A stretch of DNA of 64,000 bases from an uncultured Collinsella sp. (GTDB lineage Bacteria > Actinomycetota > Coriobacteriia > Coriobacteriales > Coriobacteriaceae). The position numbers were made by a program, and so were the translations under genes. The stretch spans positions 10,929 through 74,928 of the forward strand of contig CABUGI010000003.1 of the NCBI GenBank assembly GCA_902491055.1. Reading direction: 5' to 3'. This document shows positions 1-10,294 of this stretch, piece after piece (the first letter of the stretch is position 1; each line of letters opens with the position of its first letter). The notes under the pieces were generated by a model, which ran no database searches, was not told the DNA's origin, and was given only the letters and a program-made list of their open reading frames with translations.

Positions 1-1244
1 TGAAGGTGCATGTGGGCCATGAGGCCGCCACGATCGACGAGGTCAAGCCCGACGTGGTTGTTGTCTCCACCGCTATTCCGGAGTCCAACCCTGAACTCGT
101 GCGCGCTCGCGAGCTTGGTATTCCCGTGTGGCCCCGTGCCAAGATGCTCTCTGCTTTGGGCCACGGCTACACCACCGTCGCTGTTGCCGGCACGCATGGC
201 AAGACCACCACGTCTTCGATGTGCGCCACCATGCTCGACCGCATGGGTCTGGATCCGAGCTTCCTGATCGGTGGCATCGTCGAGGGCTATGACACGAACG
301 GCAAGAACGGCTCGGGCGACTACTTTGTCGCCGAGGCCGACGAGTCCGACAGCTCCTTCCTGTTCCTGAACCCCAACGTGGTCATTGTGACCAACGTCGA
401 GGCCGACCACCTCGATCACTACTCGGGTATCGAGGAGATCGAGGCAACTTTCGCCAAATTCATGAGCCTGGTGGGCGAGGACGGCACCGTCATCGTCTGC
501 GGTGAGGACCCGCATCTGGTCGAGCTCGCCAAGTCGACGGGCCGTCACGTGCTTTCCTACGGCTTTGCCGAGAGCAACGACATCGTCTGCATGCACCCGG
601 ATGTCAAGGGCATCCAGAGCGACTTTATCGTTCGCTTTGAGGACGGCACTGAGCACGCTGTGGAGATCAAGAGCAATCCCGGTCGCCACAACATGCTCAA
701 CGCCACGGCGGTGCTCACCGTCGCCCATGTCCTGGGCCTTGACATCGACGCCGCCGCCAAGGCGCTCTCGAGCTTTGAGGGCGTCCGCCGTCGCTTTACC
801 CACGTGGGCGATATCGATGGCATCACCGTGGTCGATGATTACGGCCATCACCCCACCGAGATCAAGGCGACGCTTGCTGCCGCTTCGTCGCTGGGCTACA
901 AGCACGTTGACGTCGTGTTCCAGCCGCATCGCTATTCGCGCCTGCAGGCCCTGTGCGACGACTTTGCCGATGCATTTGCCAATGCCGATAAACTGCTGCT
1001 GATTGATGTGTTCTCGGCTGGCGAGATGCCCATTCCGGGTGTCACCTCTAAGATGCTCGCCGATACCGTGCGCGCCAAGCATCCTGGCAAGGAGGTCGTG
1101 TACTGCTCCAGCCGTCTTGAGCTCAATCAGGAGCTCGAGCAGATGGTGGGCGAGGGCGACCTGCTGCTCACCATGGGTGCCGGTGACGTTACGACCGTCG
1201 GTCCCGAGTTTATCGAGTATCTGACTGCCAAGAAAGACGCTTAA
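1..1244 (+). CDS. murC: UDP-N-acetylmuramate--L-alanine ligase, 5' end cut by window
   Basis: Cytoplasmic ATP-dependent ligase that adds L-alanine to UDP-MurNAc, the first step of the peptidoglycan stem peptide. The Mur-ligase P-loop GTHGKTTTSSM lies about 60 residues into the visible part and the C-terminal domain motif DDYGHHPTEI is present. About 413 codons are visible against roughly 450-480 for the family, and the frame is open to the left edge, so the N-terminal Rossmann part is missing here because of the window, not because of a lesion. murB follows after 5 nt, which argues for one transcript with the division genes. Confidence 0.96.
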   Translation, partial: KVHVGHEAATIDEVKPDVVVVSTAIPESNPELVRARELGIPVWPRAKMLSALGHGYTTVAVAGTHGKTTTSSMCATMLDRMGLDPSFLIGGIVEGYDTNGKNGSGDYFVAEADESDSSFLFLNPNVVIVTNVEADHLDHYSGIEEIEATFAKFMSLVGEDGTVIVCGEDPHLVELAKSTGRHVLSYGFAESNDIVCMHPDVKGIQSDFIVRFEDGTEHAVEIKSNPGRHNMLNATAVLTVAHVLGLDIDAAAKALSSFEGVRRRFTHVGDIDGITVVDDYGHHPTEIKATLAAASSLGYKHVDVVFQPHRYSRLQALCDDFADAFANADKLLLIDVFSAGEMPIPGVTSKMLADTVRAKHPGKEVVYCSSRLELNQELEQMVGEGDLLLTMGAGDVTTVGPEFIEYLTAKKDA

Positions 1245-1249
1245 GTCTA

Positions 1250-2161
1250 ATGGGTCTGTTTAACGCCGTCATGGCGCTCTCGGGCATGATCGACACGGAT
1301 GTGATCGAGGACGAGCGCCTTGCGCGTCATACGAGCTATCGTATCGGCGGCAAGGCCGACCTCTTTGTGACGTGCCATAGCTATCATGCCCTTCGCCGCG
1401 CCGTGGCGGTGCTCGATCGCGAGCAGGTGCCGTGGGTCATCATCGGCAAGGGCTCCAATCTGCTGGTTGCCGATGGCGGTTATCGCGGCGCCGTCATTTC
1501 GCTCGGACGTGAGTTTCAGCGCACGGTTGTTGCCGATGACGGTTGTACGCTGACGGTCGGTGCGGGCGTGATGTTTGCGCGCCTGGTCAACGATGCCCTG
1601 TCGCGTAGCCTCTCGGGCCTTGAGTTTGCCGTTGGCATCCCTGGCTCGGTTGGCGGTGCGATATCTATGAATGCCGGCACACGGACCGAGTGGATTGGCT
1701 CGCTGGTTGAGGATGTCGTAACGTTTGACCCGGCATCCGGTATCAAGCATTATGCGGGGTCCGAGATCACTTGGGGCTACCGCGAATGTAGCCTTCCCCG
1801 CAATGAGATCATCCTCGAGTGCGTGCTCAAGCTTAAACCGGCGCCCAAGGCCGACATTCGCGAGCGCATGGAACGGTACCTGACGAGGCGCAAGCGTACG
1901 CAGCCCATGGGTCGCGCATCCTGCGGGTCGGTCTTTCGTAACCCGCCCGATGCGAGTGTGGGCAAGCTTATCGAGGATTGTGGATTAAAGGGTTTTTCGA
2001 TTGGCGGCGCGGAAGTTTCGCCCGTTCACGCTAATTTTATCGTTAATAACGGAACTGCCTCGGCCGATGACGTTGCCGCGGTTATCAGACATGTGCACGG
2101 AAAGGTGAGGGAGGCGTATGGCATCGAGCTCAGACCGGAAGTTAAATTCCTCGGCTTCTAG
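1250..2161 (+). CDS. murB: UDP-N-acetylenolpyruvoylglucosamine reductase
   Basis: Flavoenzyme that reduces UDP-GlcNAc-enolpyruvate to UDP-MurNAc with NADPH. At 303 residues it is the short MurB type. Visible motifs are the FAD-binding GKGSNLLV (about residue 64), GIPGSVGGAISMNAG in the middle, SCGSVFRNP carrying the catalytic serine region, and GAEVSPVHANFIVN near the C-terminus. It starts 5 nt after murC and its 3' end overlaps the ftsQ start by 44 nt, so murC-murB-ftsQ are probably co-transcribed and translationally coupled. Confidence 0.96.
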   Translation: MGLFNAVMALSGMIDTDVIEDERLARHTSYRIGGKADLFVTCHSYHALRRAVAVLDREQVPWVIIGKGSNLLVADGGYRGAVISLGREFQRTVVADDGCTLTVGAGVMFARLVNDALSRSLSGLEFAVGIPGSVGGAISMNAGTRTEWIGSLVEDVVTFDPASGIKHYAGSEITWGYRECSLPRNEIILECVLKLKPAPKADIRERMERYLTRRKRTQPMGRASCGSVFRNPPDASVGKLIEDCGLKGFSIGGAEVSPVHANFIVNNGTASADDVAAVIRHVHGKVREAYGIELRPEVKFLGF

Positions 2162-3374
2162 AGCATCGAAACCCACCTTCCGCCGCGCCGGAGGGCGTTC
2201 CGGCGCGCCTGCCAAACCTCAACGCAATACCGTCGCGCACTCTAAGTCTGTCGGGCATGCTCGACAGACCAGTCGTCCGGTTGTCGGCTCGCAGCTCGGT
2301 AATCGTCCGGCCGCAAAAAAGTCCTCGCGTCCCTCGGTGACGTCAAAGCCTGTTATGGGCGCCAAACCTGCCCGTCCCATGGCAACTCCTAAGCCCTCGA
2401 CGGGAACTAAAGCGCCGCGTCCAGGTCGCACGCTGGGCGCATCGAAACCGCGCTCGCTGACATCGGTGCCGGCTACCGCCAAGAAGCCTTCGGGTAAAAA
2501 AAGCGTCAACCCGTTGTCTTCACTTGGGGCGATGGTAAATAAAACATCAGACGCCGCTTCTGTCGTTACAGGCAAAGGCAAAATCGTTGGCGGCGTTCTG
2601 GCCGTCTTGGCCGTGCTCGTCGTCGTTGCCATCGTGGTGATTAACTCTGGATTGTTTACCGCCACTGATATTCAGATTCAAGGCAGCGAGCATGTGACGA
2701 AGCACGATGCTATCCAGCTGATCGATTTGCCCGAGGGAACGTCGCTTTTTAACGTCGATCCCGACCAGATTACCGAGGACCTCAAGCAGAACCCGTGGGT
2801 CTCGGGCGTAGATGTCCAGCGTCAGTTCCCGCATACGCTCATCATTACGCCGATGGAGCGCAAGGTCATCGCAATTGCCTATATCAGCTCCGATGACCTT
2901 GCCTGGGCCATCGGGGATGATGACACCTGGATCGCCCCGCTGTCGACGTCGGTCGGAGTGGATGACCAGGGCAACGTCATCACGACGGGGCAGGGCTCAA
3001 ATACCTTGACCGGAATCGATGCCGCGCTGGCGCTCGCTAAGCACTATGGCGCGGTGTTGTTGACTGATGTCTCGGCGGATGTCGCTCCGGTTTCCGGCCA
3101 GGCAGTGAGCTCCAAGGCCGTTAAGGCTGGCTTGGATTATGTGCGTGGTTTTTCGAGCGAGTTCTTGGGACAAGTCAAGGATATTTCCACGCCTTCGGTC
3201 GAAGCCATCTCGGCAAACCTCAATAACGGCATTGAGGTGTCGCTGGGCGATTCAGACGATATCGTCAAGAAGGAGCGCGTAGTCACCAAGCTGCTTTCGC
3301 AGGTAGAGGGCGTAACGTATATCAATGTGCGCTCTCCGGGTAACTATACATTTAGGAACGCTCCGACCTCGTAG
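2118..3374 (+). CDS. ftsQ: Cell division protein FtsQ/DivIB
   Basis: Bitopic divisome protein. The first 150 or so residues are a basic, Ser/Pro/Ala/Lys-rich cytoplasmic tail, followed by one membrane segment (about residues 153-178) and an extracytoplasmic POTRA-type domain beginning near TDIQIQGSEHVTKHDAI, then a beta domain. Length is 418 aa, long for FtsQ because of the tail. The start is chosen because GGAGG lies 5-6 nt upstream of this ATG inside the end of murB. No ftsA follows; the next gene is ftsZ after a 199-nt gap that probably holds a separate ftsZ promoter. Confidence 0.88.
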   Translation: MASSSDRKLNSSASRASKPTFRRAGGRSGAPAKPQRNTVAHSKSVGHARQTSRPVVGSQLGNRPAAKKSSRPSVTSKPVMGAKPARPMATPKPSTGTKAPRPGRTLGASKPRSLTSVPATAKKPSGKKSVNPLSSLGAMVNKTSDAASVVTGKGKIVGGVLAVLAVLVVVAIVVINSGLFTATDIQIQGSEHVTKHDAIQLIDLPEGTSLFNVDPDQITEDLKQNPWVSGVDVQRQFPHTLIITPMERKVIAIAYISSDDLAWAIGDDDTWIAPLSTSVGVDDQGNVITTGQGSNTLTGIDAALALAKHYGAVLLTDVSADVAPVSGQAVSSKAVKAGLDYVRGFSSEFLGQVKDISTPSVEAISANLNNGIEVSLGDSDDIVKKERVVTKLLSQVEGVTYINVRSPGNYTFRNAPTS

Positions 3375-3573
3375 CGCTGGTTGATGCTTTGTTGAGGGGC
3401 CATACCACGCCGTTTATCTGGTTTGTTTGGTTTTCACGGTCAATTATTTGACTGATACGTTCATAATGTGCAAACATAATACGGTTTACCTTTGCATTTA
3501 CTTTCAACCTGAAGGTTAATGTGCGCAGGGGTCGACCCATGCTATGGCTATAACCTTTGTTCGGAGGACCGAC

Positions 3574-4728
3574 ATGCACGAGACAGAGATCAACAACTAC
3601 CTTGCCGTCATTAAGGTGGTCGGCGTCGGCGGCGGCGGTACCAACGCGGTCAATCGAATGATCGAAGAGGGCATCCGCGGCGTCGAGTTTGTTGCCATCA
3701 ACACCGATGCTCAGGCACTCGCGATCTCTGATGCCGATATCAAGGTGCACATCGGCACCGACCTTACCCGCGGCCTGGGCGCCGGCGCCAACCCCGAGGT
3801 TGGCCGCAAGGCTGCCGATGAGTCCCGCGACGACATTGCCGAGGCGCTCGCTGGCGCCGACATGGTGTTCATCACCTGCGGCGAGGGCGGTGGCACCGGT
3901 ACCGGCGCTGCTCCCATCGTTGCCGATATCGCGATGAACGAGGTCGGTGCGCTGACCGTCGCCGTCGTGACCAAGCCCTTCACCTTCGAGGGCCGCAAGC
4001 GCAAGAAGAGCGCCGAGGAGGGCATTAAGACCCTCTCCGATTGCGTCGACACCATGATCGTCATCCCTAACGATAAGCTGCTCGACATCGCCGAGAAGAA
4101 GACCACCATGCTCGAGGCCTTCGCGATTGCCGATGGCGTCCTTTCCCAGGGCACCCAGGGCATCACCGACCTCATCACCGTCCCCGGTATCATCAACCTG
4201 GACTTCGCCGATGTTAAGACCATCATGAAGCAGGCCGGTACCGCCATGATGGGTATCGGTACCTCTTCTGGGGACACCCGTGCCGTCGACGCTGCCCAGC
4301 AGGCCATCTCCAGCCCGCTGCTCGAGAGCTCCATCGATGGTGCCACGCGCGTGCTGCTCTCCATCGCCGGTTCCAAGGACCTGGGCATCCAGGAGATCAG
4401 CGACGCCGCCGACGTTGTCGCCAACGCCGTCGACCCCGAGGCCAACATCATCTTCGGTACCGTTGTCGACGAGTCCCTGGGCGATCAGGTGCGTATCACC
4501 GTCATCGCTACGGGCTTCTCCGACTCCAACGTCAACCGTCAGGACGAGCTCTTTGCTGCTCAGCAGTCTCAGAGCAAGGCCGCTGCCTCCGCTGAGCCGC
4601 AGCGCACCGCTCCTGCCACGAGCCCGGCTCAGGCCGCTCCGACCCGCAACGTCGGTGGCACCGAGCTTCCTAACTTCGGCAACGATCAGTTCGAGCTTCC
4701 CGACTTCCTGAAGCGCGGTAGCTTCTAA
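3574..4728 (+). CDS. ftsZ: Cell division GTPase FtsZ
   Basis: Tubulin-like GTPase that forms the cytokinetic Z ring. The tubulin signature GGGTGTG lies about residue 107, and [15 protein letters not shown] is near the N-terminus. The protein is 384 aa and ends in [10 protein letters not shown], a conserved C-terminal peptide of the kind that binds membrane anchors. The ATG at 3574 is preferred over one at 3544 because CGGAGGACC sits at proper distance before it and FtsZ proteins begin in this way. With no ftsA nearby, SepF (11.1 kb) is the likely membrane tether. Confidence 0.98.
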   Translation: MHETEINNYLAVIKVVGVGGGGTNAVNRMIEEGIRGVEFVAINTDAQALAISDADIKVHIGTDLTRGLGAGANPEVGRKAADESRDDIAEALAGADMVFITCGEGGGTGTGAAPIVADIAMNEVGALTVAVVTKPFTFEGRKRKKSAEEGIKTLSDCVDTMIVIPNDKLLDIAEKKTTMLEAFAIADGVLSQGTQGITDLITVPGIINLDFADVKTIMKQAGTAMMGIGTSSGDTRAVDAAQQAISSPLLESSIDGATRVLLSIAGSKDLGIQEISDAADVVANAVDPEANIIFGTVVDESLGDQVRITVIATGFSDSNVNRQDELFAAQQSQSKAAASAEPQRTAPATSPAQAAPTRNVGGTELPNFGNDQFELPDFLKRGSF

Positions 4729-4754
4729 GTCGTTCTTTGCATTGTTGTGCACAG

Positions 4755-4785
4755 GGGCGTGTCCGTATGGACGCGCCCTTTTTAT
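4755..4785 (+). terminator. Rho-independent terminator after ftsZ
   Basis: Stem GGGCGTGTCC (4755-4764), loop GTAT, and GGACGCGCCC (4769-4778), one G-T wobble, followed by a T-rich tail. Confidence 0.85.
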
Positions 4786-4815
4786 TTCGACTTTGTAAAC
4801 TAGAACCTCCAATCT

Positions 4816-4859
4816 CTTTACGTTCCCTTTACGATTGCCTCCAGCGCAGCAGGTATTCT
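4816..4859 (+). promoter_or_regulatory. Candidate PhoB-type box and -10 element upstream of pgeF-pst
   Basis: Two copies of CTTTACG occur exactly 11 bp apart (4816-4822 and 4827-4833). An 11-bp period of 7-mers is the architecture of Pho boxes. A degenerate third unit would fall at 4838-4844, about 10 bp before a possible -10, TATTCT (4854-4859). The downstream transcript covers pgeF and probably pstSCAB. The link to a PhoB/PhoP regulator is inference; no such regulator lies in the window. Confidence 0.4.
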
Positions 4860-4938
4860 TTTAGAGAAGTATGACAGCCGTATAAACGCGGGCTGTAGCG
4901 GCGATGCCGCGGTACTTGTGTTATTAGGAGGCTTTAGT

Positions 4939-5739
4939 ATGGCAGCACGTGCGGACAAAGTTTCGCGTGTCGACCATGATGGAGTTACGTTGGTGGAGGG
5001 CGCGACATCCGATGTTCGCTTTGCCTTCACCGAGCGCGCCGGTGGCGTTTCCGAAGATGCGTACTCCTCACTCAACTTGGGCTCGCATGTTGGCGATGAC
5101 CCCTTTGCTGTTCAAGAAAATCGTCGTCGTGCGCTCGAGGCTATGGGTGCCGCCGAGTGCGAGCACAACCTGCTCGTTCCCAATCAGGTCCATGGTGATC
5201 ATATCGTTGCGGTGACCTCGAACGGCGCCGATGACCTTGAGGACGTTCGCGAGCAGATTGCCGAGGGCTGTGATGCCATCGTCTGCACGGCGCATAACGT
5301 GCCCGTGCTGCTCTGCTTTGCCGACTGCGTTCCCGTGGTGCTGGTGGCCCCCGGCGGATTTGCCGTGGTGCACTCCGGTTGGAAGGGCACGATTGCACGT
5401 ATTTCCGCCAAGGCGTGCCAGGCGCTTTGCGATGCTGCCGGTTGCGATGCGAGCGACGTTTCCGCCTATATCGGCCCCCATATCTTGGGTGACGAATATG
5501 AGGTATCCCAGGAACTCATGGATCGCTTTGCCGCCGAGTTCTCTTGCATCGATGCGAATACCTCTCGCATGCTTGATCTTTCCGCTGCCATTCGCGAGGC
5601 GCTGGTAGATGTCGGTGTCGACACGGATAATATCGTGGATACCCAGCTTTCGACCGTGCGTCAGAACGACCGCTTTTATTCCTACCGTAACGAGGACGGC
5701 ACCTGTGGGCGCCATGCTGCGATCGGCGTGATGCTATGA
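4939..5739 (+). CDS. pgeF: YlmD/YfiH-family multicopper-type purine nucleoside phosphorylase-like protein (PgeF)
   Basis: Member of the YfiH/LACC1 family, whose members act on purine nucleosides or edit peptidoglycan precursors. Family motifs ADCVPV and HSGWKGT are visible in the middle of the 266-aa protein, with QVHGD earlier (metal-ligand histidine) and a C-terminal GRHAAIG. The ATG at 4939 is chosen because AGGAGG stands 7-8 nt upstream; an upstream GTG at 4918 has none. Its stop overlaps the pstS start (ATGA), so it is translationally coupled to the phosphate operon although by history it belongs with ylmE-sepF-ylmG. Confidence 0.88.
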   Translation: MAARADKVSRVDHDGVTLVEGATSDVRFAFTERAGGVSEDAYSSLNLGSHVGDDPFAVQENRRRALEAMGAAECEHNLLVPNQVHGDHIVAVTSNGADDLEDVREQIAEGCDAIVCTAHNVPVLLCFADCVPVVLVAPGGFAVVHSGWKGTIARISAKACQALCDAAGCDASDVSAYIGPHILGDEYEVSQELMDRFAAEFSCIDANTSRMLDLSAAIREALVDVGVDTDNIVDTQLSTVRQNDRFYSYRNEDGTCGRHAAIGVML

Positions 5740-6572
5740 GAAAGATCGTATCGGTCCTGAGCGCCGCTGTGCTTACGCTTACGCTGTGCGCCTGTTCTTC
5801 GGGATCTTCTACCTCTTCCATTACCGTGGCCGGCTCCACGACCTGCCTTCCTATCGCCGAGATTGCGGCCGAGGGCTTTAAGGAGGAGACCGGCATCGAC
5901 GTGCTCGTTTCCGGTTTGGGTTCTTCCGCTGGGATCGAGGCCGTCAGCGCCGGCACGGCCGATATCGCCAGCTCCTCCCGTGGACTCAATGCCGACGAAC
6001 AGGATCTGGGCCTGACTCCCATCGTCATTGCCCACGACGGTATTGCGGTCATCGTGAACGACGACAACCCCGTCGATAACCTCTCGACCGAGCAGCTCCG
6101 CGATATCTACGCCGGCAAGATTACCAATTGGAAAGAGGTCGGTGGCGAGGACCTGAGGATTCAGGTCATCAACCGAGACGAGGCGTCCGGTACGCGCGAG
6201 GCCTTCCGTACCATCGTGATGGATGGCACGCCGTTCGATCGCCGCTCGGCTGTTCTTTCGGGTACGGGCCAGGTGCGCGACGTGGTATCTCGTTCGCGTG
6301 GGGCCATCGGCTACATTTCGCTGGGCTTCGTCGATAGCCTCAACGCCAAGACCTCGGTCAAGGCTGTCTCGGTCAATCATGTTGAGGCGTCCGAGAAGAC
6401 GGTCGCGAGTGGCGGCTATCCCATCTCGCGCGACCTTTACTTCTTTGTGAAGGGTGCGCCTTCGCAGCAGGCGCAGGATTACATCGACTACGTGACGTCC
6501 GAAAAGATGGACAAGCAGATTCGCGAGGCGGGCTTTATTCCCGTCACCAACGACGAGAAGGGGAGTGAGTAG
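5736..6572 (+). CDS. pstS: Phosphate ABC transporter substrate-binding lipoprotein PstS
   Basis: High-affinity phosphate-binding protein of the Pst transporter. The N-terminus is a lipoprotein signal with lipobox LCAC (Cys about residue 19), so it should be anchored outside the membrane. GSTTCLPIAE and the later RDEASGTREAF are typical phosphate-contacting stretches. Length 278 aa is normal. It overlaps pgeF by 4 nt and is followed after 1 nt by pstC. Confidence 0.94.
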   Translation: MRKIVSVLSAAVLTLTLCACSSGSSTSSITVAGSTTCLPIAEIAAEGFKEETGIDVLVSGLGSSAGIEAVSAGTADIASSSRGLNADEQDLGLTPIVIAHDGIAVIVNDDNPVDNLSTEQLRDIYAGKITNWKEVGGEDLRIQVINRDEASGTREAFRTIVMDGTPFDRRSAVLSGTGQVRDVVSRSRGAIGYISLGFVDSLNAKTSVKAVSVNHVEASEKTVASGGYPISRDLYFFVKGAPSQQAQDYIDYVTSEKMDKQIREAGFIPVTNDEKGSE

Positions 6573-6573
6573 C

Positions 6574-7500
6574 ATGGAAGCACAGGAAAACTCCCAGACT
6601 GAGCAGAATGCTCAGGCACCCAAGAAGCGCGAGCTGGCGCTCGTATCGCGCAGTACCTATATCAAGGAGAAGGCGCTGCAGTGGATCTTCTTTGCCTGCG
6701 CGTTTTTGGCGGTCGTTACCGTCATCCTGATTTTTGTCTTTACCACGTACTCGGCGCTGCCCGTCTTTACCGACATCGGTCTGGCGGACTTCTTTAGCTT
6801 TACGTGGGCGCCCTCTGAGGGCCACTACGGCATCATGTCGCTGCTTGCCGGCTCAGGTCTGGTGACCGTCGGTGCGCTCGCCATGGGCGTGCCGCTGGGC
6901 GTGGGCACGGCCGTGTACCTGGTCGAGATCGCCGGCAAGCGCGTGCGCAAGCTCATCAGCCCTGCCGTCGACCTGCTGGCCGGCATCCCTTCTATCATCT
7001 ACGGCTTTTTCGGCATGATCATCATCCGCCCGTTTATCGCACAACTGACCGGCGGCCTTGGTTTTGGTGCGCTGACGGCGTGGTTTGTGCTCGCCATCAT
7101 GATCGTCCCTACCATCACCACGCTCACCATCGATGCCCTCAATTCCATTCCCATGGGCATTCGCGAGGCATCGTATGCCATGGGTGCTACTAAGTGGCAG
7201 ACCATCTATAAGGTCGTGCTACCTGCCGCTAAGCTGGGTATCGTGGATGCCATCGTGCTGGGTATGGGCCGTGCCATCGGAGAGACCATGGCCGTGCTCA
7301 TGGTCGTGGGTAACGCCCCGGTTATTCCCGACAGCATTGCGAGCCCTATCTCGACGCTCACGAGCCAGATCGCGCTCGACATGAGCTATTCCTCGGGTCT
7401 GCATCGCTCGGCGCTGTTCGGCATGGGCGTGGTCCTGTTTATCATCTCCGCCACGCTGGTGGGCATCGTCCGTCTGATTTCCAAGAAGAAGAGGGGGTAG
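6574..7500 (+). CDS. pstC: Phosphate ABC transporter permease PstC
   Basis: Integral membrane subunit of the Pst phosphate importer, 308 aa, with about six hydrophobic segments starting near residue 35. The cytoplasmic EAA-type loop REASYAMGATKWQTIYKVV that docks on PstB is near residue 200. The ATG at 6574, just after the pstS stop, is preferred to an in-frame GTG at 6565 that overlaps pstS, because GGGGAG lies at proper spacing. pstA starts 3 nt after its stop. Confidence 0.95.
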   Translation: MEAQENSQTEQNAQAPKKRELALVSRSTYIKEKALQWIFFACAFLAVVTVILIFVFTTYSALPVFTDIGLADFFSFTWAPSEGHYGIMSLLAGSGLVTVGALAMGVPLGVGTAVYLVEIAGKRVRKLISPAVDLLAGIPSIIYGFFGMIIIRPFIAQLTGGLGFGALTAWFVLAIMIVPTITTLTIDALNSIPMGIREASYAMGATKWQTIYKVVLPAAKLGIVDAIVLGMGRAIGETMAVLMVVGNAPVIPDSIASPISTLTSQIALDMSYSSGLHRSALFGMGVVLFIISATLVGIVRLISKKKRG

Positions 7501-7503
7501 GCT

Positions 7504-8409
7504 ATGTCCGATTCCGTTGACACGACGGTCGATACGACCTCGTCGCGCGAGCGCATCAAGCGTGCCCTTTCCCACGGCAAGAAGGGCCGCATCAACAAGG
7601 ACCTGTCCAACAAGATCATGCTTGGCGTGTTTCGTGCCGCTGCCTACATCACCACGCTGGTGCTGGTCGCTATCATCGCCTACGTGGTCATCAACGGCCT
7701 GCCACACATCTCGCTCGACTTTATCTTCGGTTGGCCCCAGGGCGTCAACGCCGAGGGCGGAATTTGGCCCACGATCGTCTCGACCGTCTACGTGACGGCG
7801 CTCGCCATGCTTATCTGCACGCCGATCGCTGTGCTGGCAGCCGTCTATCTGGCCGAGTACGCCAAGCAGGGCAAGGTCGTCGAGCTCATTCGCTACGCTG
7901 CTGACGCTTTGGCCTCGGTGCCCTCCATCGTTATGGGCCTGTTTGGCTACGCCTTGTTTGTCGAGGCCATGGGTCTGGGCCTTTCGATGGTCTCGGCCGC
8001 CCTGGCACTCGCGCTCTTGATGCTTCCCATCGTCATGCGTACCACCGAAGAGGCCATTCGCGCCGTTCCGCGCTATATCCGCTGGGGCGCATATGGCCTG
8101 GGCGCCACCAAGTGGCAGGTTGTCTCCAAGATCGTGCTTCCTTCTGCCTTTGGCCGTATTGCCACGGGCATCGTTCTCGCCATCGGCCGTGCCATTGGCG
8201 AGACCGCGGTGGTGCTCTACACCATGGGGCAGGCCATCAATCTACCTATTTCGCCGCTCGATTCCGGCCGCCCCATGACGGTTCACCTGTATCTGCTTGC
8301 CAACGACGGCATCAACATGAACGCAGCCTACGGCACCGCGCTCTTGCTGATGGTGATCATTCTGGCCTTCAACCTGTTTGCGCGCTTCCTGTCGCGCAGG
8401 CGTCGCTAG
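7504..8409 (+). CDS. pstA: Phosphate ABC transporter permease PstA
   Basis: Second membrane subunit of the Pst importer, 301 aa, pairing with PstC. It has a long polar N-terminal tail (about 40 residues), then six membrane segments; the EAA-type loop GAYGLGATKWQVVSKIV near residue 200 is closely similar to that of PstC. The reading frame begins 3 nt after pstC with GGGG upstream and pstB follows after 12 nt. Confidence 0.95.
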   Translation: MSDSVDTTVDTTSSRERIKRALSHGKKGRINKDLSNKIMLGVFRAAAYITTLVLVAIIAYVVINGLPHISLDFIFGWPQGVNAEGGIWPTIVSTVYVTALAMLICTPIAVLAAVYLAEYAKQGKVVELIRYAADALASVPSIVMGLFGYALFVEAMGLGLSMVSAALALALLMLPIVMRTTEEAIRAVPRYIRWGAYGLGATKWQVVSKIVLPSAFGRIATGIVLAIGRAIGETAVVLYTMGQAINLPISPLDSGRPMTVHLYLLANDGINMNAAYGTALLLMVIILAFNLFARFLSRRRR

Positions 8410-8421
8410 TTAAGGAGTCCC

Positions 8422-9225
<804 letters not shown>

Positions 9226-9317
9226 TCGGTGCGACTAGTCCCAAGCCGATCGGATCTGGTCCGGTGCGTATTCACTGTGCGGGCGGCATGACCGCACCCA
9301 ACTGATTGGAGTGAACC

Positions 9318-10175
9318 ATGCGCAAACTGTTTTCCCGTCAGCTCATCGAGGCCCGTCACGAGATGCTGAGCATCTACGAGGCCGTCGATCTGGCCCTCCA
9401 CGATGCCGTGAAGGCCTATGTGACCGACGACCGCAAGCTCGCCACCAAGACCAAGAAGCGCACGCTTTCGATTGACGCACGCTGCGCCAACCTGGAGGCC
9501 GTCTGCTACAACCTGATTGCCACGCAGTCACCGGTCGCCTCCGACTTCCGCTTGCTGCAGACGATCATCTACGTCGACTTTAACCTGCAGCGCATGACCG
9601 ATAAGGTTCGCCAGATTTGCCGCGCCACGCGTCATATGATCAAGGCCGACATCTCGCTGCCCAAGGAGCTTGTCGGCACGGTCGAGGCCGAGGCTGAGGC
9701 CGTCTACCAGGTGCTGGGCTCTTCGCTTTCTGCGCTCGTCACCAACGACATGTCCATCATCTGCAACTTGGCCGTCGAGGACGAGCCAGTGCATGCCGCC
9801 TACGAGAAGTTCTTCCGCACCTTTAACCGCATGGACACGGGCGATTTTATGGACGACGACAGCAACTATGACGACCTGCGCCGCGCCATCATGGTATCGC
9901 GCTATCTCGATCGCATCGCCTCGATTTCCATCGATGCCGCCTGCCGTCTGACCTTCCTGTTGACCGGACAGCGTATGACTGCCGGTGATATCGCCTGCAC
10001 TGATGAGGATGAGCTCGAGAGCATGCGCGTGCCTTCGGGCGAGGGTGTTATCATGAGGCCCGCCGTCGATGCACGCTACGTTGCCAAGGTGCCCGTTAAC
10101 GAGGTCAGCGAGGGTCTTCGCTACCTGCTCGATCATCTTGAGGATGAGGACGATGGCGAGGACGACGAGGAGTAA
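9318..10175 (+). CDS. phoU: Phosphate signalling protein PhoU
   Basis: Peripheral helical-bundle protein that connects the Pst transporter to the phosphate-sensing kinase. It starts MRKLFSRQLIEARHEML and shows the two repeated PhoU three-helix units. At 285 aa it is longer than the usual 220-240 because of a linker and a very acidic end (LEDEDDGEDDEE). Last gene of the pst operon; RBS GGAG is 6-8 nt upstream of the ATG. Confidence 0.9.
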   Translation: MRKLFSRQLIEARHEMLSIYEAVDLALHDAVKAYVTDDRKLATKTKKRTLSIDARCANLEAVCYNLIATQSPVASDFRLLQTIIYVDFNLQRMTDKVRQICRATRHMIKADISLPKELVGTVEAEAEAVYQVLGSSLSALVTNDMSIICNLAVEDEPVHAAYEKFFRTFNRMDTGDFMDDDSNYDDLRRAIMVSRYLDRIASISIDAACRLTFLLTGQRMTAGDIACTDEDELESMRVPSGEGVIMRPAVDARYVAKVPVNEVSEGLRYLLDHLEDEDDGEDDEE

Positions 10176-10294
10176 GTAACCCCGTTCGTCGAAAGATTGT
10201 AAATACCTAAGTGAGCGCGGCCTTGCACATGCGGGGCCGCGCTCTTGCGTTAGCATGGGACTACTTGTTTGGCTGTCAGCGGAGGCGATTGGCA

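Noticed and set aside
4918..4938. GTG start for pgeF at 4918
   Set aside because: The AGGAGG belongs to the ATG at 4939 and lies inside this extension.
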